From Methanoculleus sp. UBA208 (GTDB lineage Archaea > Halobacteriota > Methanomicrobia > Methanomicrobiales > Methanoculleaceae), in the NCBI RefSeq assembly GCF_002498065.1, contig NZ_DAFZ01000059.1:1-49291 (forward strand): a stretch of 49,291 nt of DNA, given 5' to 3'. Under the pieces are notes generated by a model. That model did no database searches, was not told where the DNA came from, and was given only the letters and a program-made list of their open reading frames with translations. The position numbers and the translations under genes were made by a program. Numbering within the stretch: position 1 is the first letter of the stretch; each line of letters begins with the position of its first letter. This document shows positions 48,757-49,291 of this stretch, one piece after another.

Positions 48757-48884
48757 GGTAATAGCAGCGAGTTGCGCTTCCCGAGGGCTCGCGCACCTCA
48801 GTACCACACATCACGTGAGAGGGCTTAACTTCTGGGTTCGGAATGGGTCCAGGTGTTTCCCCTCTGCTATGGCCGCTATTACCA
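48757..48884 (-). rRNA. rrf: 5S ribosomal RNA
   Basis: The minus strand has the archaeal 5S core, including ACCCATTCCGAACCCAGAAG and GTACTGAGGTGCGCGAGCC. The terminal helix pairs GGTAATAGCGGC with GCTGCTATTACC, which sets the ends to within a few bases. It lies after tRNA-Cys in the direction of transcription. Confidence 0.92.
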
Positions 48885-48972
48885 CGTGATCGAACATCCT
48901 GACGGATGCCCGACCGGGTCGAAAATCCTTGCGGATTTTCTCCTCGATCGGTCGCTAGTGCGACCGACCGAA

Positions 48973-49044
48973 AGCCAAGGCCCGGACTTGAACCGGGGTG
49001 TAGTTGATCTGCAGTCAACCGCGTGGCCGCTCCGCCACCTTGGC
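48973..49044 (-). tRNA. tRNA-Cys (GCA)
   Basis: A 72-base tRNA on the minus strand. The acceptor GCCAAGG pairs with CCTTGGC, the anticodon arm GTTGA-CTGCAGA-TCAAC presents GCA, and the T arm is CCCGG-TTCAAGT-CCGGG. No CCA is encoded. It lies between 23S and 5S rRNA in the same orientation, so it is probably cut from the rRNA precursor. Confidence 0.95.
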
Positions 49045-49159
49045 AAGCTGTGTTACCTCACTATATTGTCGCCCAATCTATTTAAGGGTTACACCCTTAC
49101 CAGATTCGGCCATGAGGGCTTTTTGGGTGCGTACTCCGGATTTCGTCTGAGTTCAGCGG

Positions 49160-49291
49160 AAGGCATCGGACGTTAGTACCTGCGGACTGAACATGTCGTT
49201 GCCTTCATGCTTACATCCCAGGCCTATCAAGCGGGTCTTTTACCCGTGTCCTCAACGGAGTCTCTTTTTAGGTCAGGTTTCAAGCTTAGAT
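49160..49291 (-). rRNA. rrl: 23S ribosomal RNA, 3' end (partial)
   Basis: The minus strand carries the 3' end of 23S rRNA, with ACACGGGTAAAAGACCCGCT and CATGTTCAGTCCGCAGGTAC as landmarks. The gene continues beyond the window edge. The exact 3' terminus, placed near 49160, is approximate. An A/T-rich stretch around 49062-49082 separates it from tRNA-Cys. Confidence 0.88.

Overview
The window is a GC-rich stretch of a euryarchaeal chromosome. The archaeal RNA polymerase subunits D, N and K, diphthine synthase, deoxyhypusine synthase, the isopentenyl phosphate kinase branch of the mevalonate pathway, the OapA/B/C cluster and TATA-type promoters all say Archaea. The mix of genes (DUF2178-HTH pair, PGF-type surface proteins, multi-CBS proteins, a KamA homologue) points to a methanogen of the Methanomicrobiales, probably Methanoculleus-like. 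That genus-level call is inference, not a database result.

Layout. 1-4.1 kb (minus strand): an iron-uptake operon (a DtxR-type regulator fused to FeoA, then FeoB) running through a possible small ORF into diphthine synthase and a DUF357 protein. 4.3-7.2 kb (plus): a SnoaL-like protein, a PolX-family protein whose polymerase site is degenerate but whose PHP site is intact, and an overlapping non-catalytic cis-prenyltransferase homologue. 7.5-10.6 kb (minus): the catalytic cis-prenyltransferase, an uncharacterised radical SAM protein and a lysine 2,3-aminomutase-like enzyme. 10.8-12.3 kb (minus): oapA-oapB-oapC. 12.5-16.4 kb (plus): five consecutive genes holding about 18 CBS motifs. 16.4-17.25 kb: a non-coding, hairpin-rich repeat block. 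17.3-18.2 kb: deoxyhypusine synthase.

18.3-31.7 kb is a classic archaeal housekeeping superoperon: tRNA-Ser, uS13, uS4, uS11, RpoD (with two Fe-S cluster motifs), eL18, uL13, uS9, RpoN, tRNA-Pro, RpoK, enolase, uS2, a MEMO-family protein, then mevalonate kinase, isopentenyl phosphate kinase, type 2 IPP isomerase, RNase J, prenyl diphosphate synthase and GluRS. It joins transcription and translation parts to the lipid precursor pathway, whose product also feeds the cis-prenyltransferases at 6.6-8.3 kb.

31.9-38.3 kb is the accessory part. A P-loop NTPase gene directly abuts an Ig-like protein gene with an AT-richer 3' half. Downstream lie a TolB-like surface protein, what look like decayed pieces of a second NTPase/Ig pair, a Yip1-type membrane protein, and a DUF2178-HTH pair. 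A 38-bp promoter element is shared by the DUF2178-HTH operon, an apparently gene-less stretch, and the leader of the next operon (secreted COG1361-type protein, LolD-type ATPase, MacB-type permease, 38.3-41.5 kb). This suggests a small regulon.

41.6-48.6 kb: a TPR protein, flavodoxin, PGF-anchored beta-propeller protein, an ACT-ACT-metallo-beta-lactamase gene interrupted by one in-frame amber codon, an APC permease and two hemerythrin-like proteins. The window ends inside an rRNA operon on the minus strand: 5S, tRNA-Cys and the 3' end of 23S. No insertion sequence, CRISPR array or replication initiator gene was seen.
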